Below are positions 7,230 through 10,838 of a stretch of DNA of 10,838 bases, piece by piece; position 1 is the stretch's first letter, and every line of letters begins with the position of its first letter. Where the stretch lies: contig JAICMT010000020.1 of assembly GCA_025929125.1 (NCBI GenBank), positions 1 through 10,838 of the forward strand, in the 5' to 3' direction. The DNA comes from Acidobacteriaceae bacterium (GTDB lineage Bacteria; Acidobacteriota; Terriglobia; Terriglobales; Acidobacteriaceae). A program made the position numbers and the translations under genes. The notes below the pieces were generated by a model that ran no database searches, had not been told where the DNA came from, and saw only the letters and a program-made list of their open reading frames with translations.

Positions 7230-9944
7230 TCAGGCGTTGTCTTTCACCAGCAAAGCAACGGGAAAGTCCTGGAGAAGTGTCTGCAAACGTACGCTGCCAC
7301 CCGGAACGGCGCCTCCGGTCAGGTAATTCGTCCAGCCACTTTCGGCAATCTTCACCGATGTATCCTTCCACTCACCGGCGAGGAGCAATGGAAATCTGGG
7401 CACAATGGTCGCGACGTCCTCACCACGCAGGTAGGCAATCACGTGGTCTGCTTTCGCTCCAGTCGCGAACACCGGCTTGTACTGCCCACCTGCACGGAAG
7501 TTCGTCGGACGCTCTCGACGAAGCCGAAGCGCGCGGAGCAGGCTCCAAAGTTTAGGCAGGCCTTCCTCCGCATGTTGCAACGCGAATCCCGCGCCTTCTC
7601 GCGGCTGCAGCTCACGAATCTCTCTCAGAAGCTTGCGACGGCACTCGTAATCGACAGGCCTGCGGTTATCTGGGTCTACCAGGCTCAGGTCCCATAACTC
7701 CGCGCCCTGATAGAGATCCGGAATGCCCGGCACGGTGCATTTCATCAGTGTCTGAGCAAGCGAGTTGATCCGACCGGCCTGGCAAACCCGGCCCACAAAC
7801 TGCTCCAGGTCACTGGTGAACACCGTGTGCTGGAGAACAGCTTCGATAAACTTCATCAATCCCGCTTCGAACTCTTCGTTTTGAACTGTCCACGAAGTCC
7901 TTTGCTTCGCCTCGCGAACTGCCTTCAGCATGTATTCCTTCAGGCGCTCTGCGGAAATGGGCCACGCCCCGATCAGGGTCTGGTACAGGAAATATTCGGT
8001 GTTGCGGTCCAGCGGATCTCCCGCAGTTTTATCGCCGAACAGTTGAACTCTCAATTCCCGGTTGATCTTCGCCCAGCGTCCCAACGCTTCGGCGAATAAC
8101 GCCGGCGCCTCAGAAAGCACAGCAAGACGCGCCCGGACGTCGTCACTACGCTTCGTATCGTGCGTGGACAGCGTCACCATCGTATGCGGGTGCGTGGCCT
8201 GCATACGCAGGTTGTAATCGTGGAACTGCTCGATCGTCAGCCCATCCGATGCAGGATCCCCGCCCACCTCGTTCAGCGCCACCAGGCGGTTGAAGCAATA
8301 GAACGCCGTGTCTTCCACTCCTTTCGCCATCACCGGGGGAGTGAACTGCTGAAACCGAAGCAGGAACTCGAACTCACGCCTTCCTTTCACCTCAGCGCAC
8401 AAAATTGCATGGATGAAATCGAACAGCCCCGGAGGAATATCCGGCCGCTGCAGCTTCGCGCATTCCACGGCTTGGGTTATTACCAGCCGATCTTCATCTG
8501 TAATCTCACCGCGCTTGGGTTCTACATAAGTGCGATATGTTGCAAAGCATGCGGCCACCTCGCGCATAGCGCGACGCATTTCCGCGCGGGTATAGTCGCG
8601 CTGATCCCGGTTTGCTTCGCAGATTCCCACAAGAATCGAGGTAAGCCGGTTGACATCGCTCCCAAGCGCCTCTTGGGTTACGTTGATCTTCTTCTCGTGC
8701 GCCACAGATTTAAAATCGAGCGGCTCGCTCGTGAATTCCCCGTAGATGCGCGTCAGCTCCCGCATCCCTTTCCTGCGAACCAGCACGCCAAGTGCGACGT
8801 TCAAAAAGTCATAGCCGCTGGTGCCTTCAATCGGCCACTCTTCCCGCAGAAACTCTCCCGGCTCCAGAATCTTTTCGGCCACAATCCACGCGTCGGGCGC
8901 ATGATCGCGCAGCCTCCGAAAATACTGGAGTGGATCACGCAGTCCATCCGGGTGATCGATCCGAATGCCGTCAATCACGCCGCTGTGCAGCCAGTCCAGG
9001 ATCAGCGCGTGAGTCTCCTCAAATACGTGTTCGCGCTCAAGCCTTAATCCAATCAGCGTGTTGACATCAAAAAATCGGCGATACCCCAGTTGCTGGTCTG
9101 CGGTCTTCCAATACGCGAGCCGATAATTCTGCAGGTTCAGAAACTCGTCCAGTGCGTCGATGTTGTCGTTGAGTTCACCGACGGCGCGATAGAGCGCATC
9201 GACCACCGCAGGCTCTTCAAGACAAAGCCGCGCAAACAATCCCTTCAGCACGACCTTATCCCTGTGGCGCGCAAGAATCACTGCGCGGTCCGCGTAATCG
9301 GGCGCGGGAAGTCGACCGAACGAGGCGGAGAGAAAGCGCAGTGTGTCGGATTTTGCGTACTCGGCTGCGGGATCCAGAAGCACAGGGAGCGATTGCGGTG
9401 CGACGGGAAGTGTCTGGCCGGAGCACTCCACCTGGAAGTCGGTCCCATGCCGAACCACCCGAATTCCGCCTGCCCGCAGCACTTTGCCGTACTGCTCCGG
9501 AAGAATCGGAACAAGAACTTTATTGCGAAGCCGCTCTTCGTAAGGCTGCCAGTCGATATCGAAGAAGGAGGCGTAACGGCTCGAGACCCCGTTTTCCAGC
9601 ACATCCCACCAGTACCGGTTCTGCCGGCCCAGGGACATGTGATTCGGCACTACATCCAGCACCTGGCCCAGCTTCATCTCTCCAAGCTTGATGCAGAAGC
9701 GTGCGTGAGCCTCTGCTCCGCCCAGTTCCTCATTCACTTTGCTGTGGTCTACGACATCGTAGCCGTGCATACTGCCCGGGGCAGCCTGCAGATAAGGTGA
9801 GCAGTAAACATGCGATATTCCAAGGTCGTGCAAGTAGTCGGCGATGGAAGCCGCATCGTCGAACGTGAACTCCCGGTGAAGTTGCAATCTATATGTTGCA
9901 CTTGGAATATGCGGCATGGGCAGGGTGTCTTGCTTCAGAGACAC
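7230..9944 (-). CDS. treY: Malto-oligosyltrehalose synthase (GH13)
   Basis: TreY is a cytoplasmic intramolecular transglucosylase: it turns the reducing-end alpha-1,4 bond of a maltodextrin into an alpha,alpha-1,1 bond, creating the substrate of TreZ. The 904-residue protein shows the GH13 regions in order: N-terminal SATYRLQLHREFTFDDA, region I DVVPNHMS (about 97-104), nucleophile D330 in GIRIDHPDGL, acid/base E357 in WIVAEKIL, and D596 in LSTHDTKRSDDVRARL. KGVEDTAFY and the C-terminal PGIPDLYQGAELWD are also typical. It is longer than the archaeal enzymes (near 720 residues) but in the range of long bacterial ones. The start is a GTG at 9944, supported by two overlapping AGGAG motifs 4 and 9 bases upstream; the internal ATG at 9917 has none. 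It follows the GH15 gene by 42 bases and precedes treZ by 49, indicating one operon. Confidence 0.97.
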   Translation of the reverse strand: MSLKQDTLPMPHIPSATYRLQLHREFTFDDAASIADYLHDLGISHVYCSPYLQAAPGSMHGYDVVDHSKVNEELGGAEAHARFCIKLGEMKLGQVLDVVPNHMSLGRQNRYWWDVLENGVSSRYASFFDIDWQPYEERLRNKVLVPILPEQYGKVLRAGGIRVVRHGTDFQVECSGQTLPVAPQSLPVLLDPAAEYAKSDTLRFLSASFGRLPAPDYADRAVILARHRDKVVLKGLFARLCLEEPAVVDALYRAVGELNDNIDALDEFLNLQNYRLAYWKTADQQLGYRRFFDVNTLIGLRLEREHVFEETHALILDWLHSGVIDGIRIDHPDGLRDPLQYFRRLRDHAPDAWIVAEKILEPGEFLREEWPIEGTSGYDFLNVALGVLVRRKGMRELTRIYGEFTSEPLDFKSVAHEKKINVTQEALGSDVNRLTSILVGICEANRDQRDYTRAEMRRAMREVAACFATYRTYVEPKRGEITDEDRLVITQAVECAKLQRPDIPPGLFDFIHAILCAEVKGRREFEFLLRFQQFTPPVMAKGVEDTAFYCFNRLVALNEVGGDPASDGLTIEQFHDYNLRMQATHPHTMVTLSTHDTKRSDDVRARLAVLSEAPALFAEALGRWAKINRELRVQLFGDKTAGDPLDRNTEYFLYQTLIGAWPISAERLKEYMLKAVREAKQRTSWTVQNEEFEAGLMKFIEAVLQHTVFTSDLEQFVGRVCQAGRINSLAQTLMKCTVPGIPDLYQGAELWDLSLVDPDNRRPVDYECRRKLLREIRELQPREGAGFALQHAEEGLPKLWSLLRALRLRRERPTNFRAGGQYKPVFATGAKADHVIAYLRGEDVATIVPRFPLLLAGEWKDTSVKIAESGWTNYLTGGAVPGGSVRLQTLLQDFPVALLVKDNA

Positions 9945-9948
9945 ACGA

Positions 9949-9958
9949 CTCCTCTCCT
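9949..9958 (-). promoter_or_regulatory. Double ribosome binding site before the treY GTG start
   Basis: The minus-strand sequence AAGGAGAGGAGTCGT contains two AGGAG motifs (9958-9954 and 9953-9949) immediately before GTG at 9944. It argues for the GTG start over the in-frame ATG nine codons later. Confidence 0.7.
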
Positions 9959-9986
9959 TATAGAGAGTGTCCGTGTTGGGTGCTCT

Positions 9987-10838
9987 TCACTTAGGAGACC
10001 GCGCGGAGCGTTTAGGTTGTCCCTTAGGCGAGCCTACGCCGTTCATTCCAGGACTGTCTATGTCATCAGGAGCTTGAGGAACCCAATCCCCGGAGATGGC
10101 AAAGGCAGCATGTAGCAGCGAAATGTGAGACAGTGCCTGGGGGAAATTGCCCACCTGCCGCTTATTGGTTGAGTCGTATTCTTCAGAGAGCAAACCCACA
10201 TCATTTGCCAATCCCGCCAGCCGGCCGAAGAGGTCGTGCGCAGCTTTCTGGCGGCCCATCAGCCAGAGGCATGCCACCATCCAGAAGCTGCACGCCAGGA
10301 ATTCACCTTCGCCGCCGCGCAGCCCATCGTCCGTTTTAGAGGCATCGTATCGCTGCACAAAGCCGTTCTTCATAAGCTTTTCGTGAATGGCATCCACGGT
10401 CCCGACAATCCTCGGATCGGTTGGAGGCAGGAAACCCACGAGTGCGATGCGCAGACATGAGGCATCCAGCGTCTTGGAGCCATATGCCTGCACAAAGCTG
10501 TTGAGCTTTTTATCGAATCCATACTCGCAGATCTGCTGACGGACCGCCGCCCGCTCCTTCCGCCACTGCTCGACACATCCGGAGAGATATTCTTTGCGCT
10601 TTTCATCCGCCTCATCGGAGAGCTTGCGTCCGATTGCTCCGATGGCGCGATCGAATGCGACCCATGCCATCACCTTGGAATGAGTGAAATGCTGCGGGCC
10701 GCCCCGCACCTCCCATATCCCCTGGTCCGGCTCTCGCCATACCTTGCACAAATGATTCACGAGCGCGACCTGCAAATCCCGAGCGGAGAGACGGATCTCG
10801 GACTCCGCCTCCGGCATCCGTGCCAGTGCCGACGAGAC
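9987..10838 (-). CDS. Glycoside hydrolase family 15 protein, glucoamylase/trehalase type (5' end outside window)
   Basis: These 283 residues are the C-terminal part of a GH15 (alpha/alpha)6-barrel enzyme. The frame is open through the right edge (VSSALARMPEAE), so the Met at 10817 is internal, not a start. Signatures are WREPDQGIWEVRGGPQHFTHSKVMAWVAFDRA, read here in two parts: the GIWE Glu is the probable general acid, and the rest is family-typical. GGEGEFLACSFWMVACLWLMG probably contains the catalytic base region. LLSEEYD and GNFPQALSHISLLHAA follow. GH15 members release glucose from alpha-glucans (glucoamylase, glucodextranase) or, in the mycobacterial-type group, hydrolyse trehalose. This fragment fits both. 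After GNFPQALSH...FAISGDW a 31-residue Pro/Ser/Lys-rich tail replaces any further domain. It lies 42 bases upstream of treY and is likely its operon partner, so a role in glycogen/trehalose turnover is the natural inference. Confidence 0.9.
   Translation of the reverse strand, partial: VSSALARMPEAESEIRLSARDLQVALVNHLCKVWREPDQGIWEVRGGPQHFTHSKVMAWVAFDRAIGAIGRKLSDEADEKRKEYLSGCVEQWRKERAAVRQQICEYGFDKKLNSFVQAYGSKTLDASCLRIALVGFLPPTDPRIVGTVDAIHEKLMKNGFVQRYDASKTDDGLRGGEGEFLACSFWMVACLWLMGRQKAAHDLFGRLAGLANDVGLLSEEYDSTNKRQVGNFPQALSHISLLHAAFAISGDWVPQAPDDIDSPGMNGVGSPKGQPKRSARSPK

Noticed and set aside
8160..9047. Plus-strand 295-codon open frame opposite treY
   Set aside because: It is antisense to conserved TreY regions, including the nucleophile motif, with no family signature of its own.
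10815..10817. ATG as the start of the GH15 gene
   Set aside because: The frame stays open to the window edge, and a GH15 protein needs several hundred more residues before this point, so the Met is internal.

Overview
The window looks like an ordinary chromosomal stretch from a Gram-negative, moderately GC-rich bacterium. An acidobacterium (Terriglobia-like) is my best guess. This is inferred from three things: a large TonB-dependent receptor with an N-terminal carboxypeptidase-regulatory-like domain (Oar type, strongly expanded in Acidobacteria), a secreted DUF5666-type protein next to it, and a GH15-treY-treZ cluster. No 16S or other marker gene is present to confirm it. I see no mobile element, CRISPR array, tRNA or rRNA gene.

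Layout, left to right. (1) 1-867, plus strand: the 3' part of an aldehyde dehydrogenase gene of the succinate-semialdehyde dehydrogenase type, cut by the left edge and carrying an unusual C-terminal tail. (2) 868-921: a short convergent gap holding a strong hairpin that probably ends transcription from both sides. (3) 922-5188, minus strand: a two-gene unit. The upstream gene encodes a secreted protein with three DUF5666-like modules. The downstream gene, after 34 bases, encodes a 1012-residue outer-membrane TonB-dependent receptor. Both proteins contain long glycine-rich tracts. (4) 5189-5434: a 246-base gap with a possible hairpin after treZ. (5) 5435-10838, minus strand: a trehalose/alpha-glucan operon reading GH15 (cut by the right edge), treY, treZ, with gaps of 42 and 49 bases.

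How the genes work together. TreY converts the reducing end of a malto-oligosaccharide or glycogen chain into a terminal trehalosyl unit, and TreZ releases free trehalose. The GH15 enzyme upstream is either a glucoamylase-like enzyme that trims alpha-glucans or a trehalase-like enzyme that recycles trehalose; the fragment alone does not decide. The TreX/GlgX debranching enzyme that often accompanies this pathway is not in the window. The DUF5666/receptor pair has no visible functional link to trehalose, though it lies on the same strand downstream. All five minus-strand genes could be partly co-transcribed.

Most of the window is well-understood gene families. The part most worth a second look is the DUF5666-receptor pair with its shared glycine-rich tracts, whose function is unknown.
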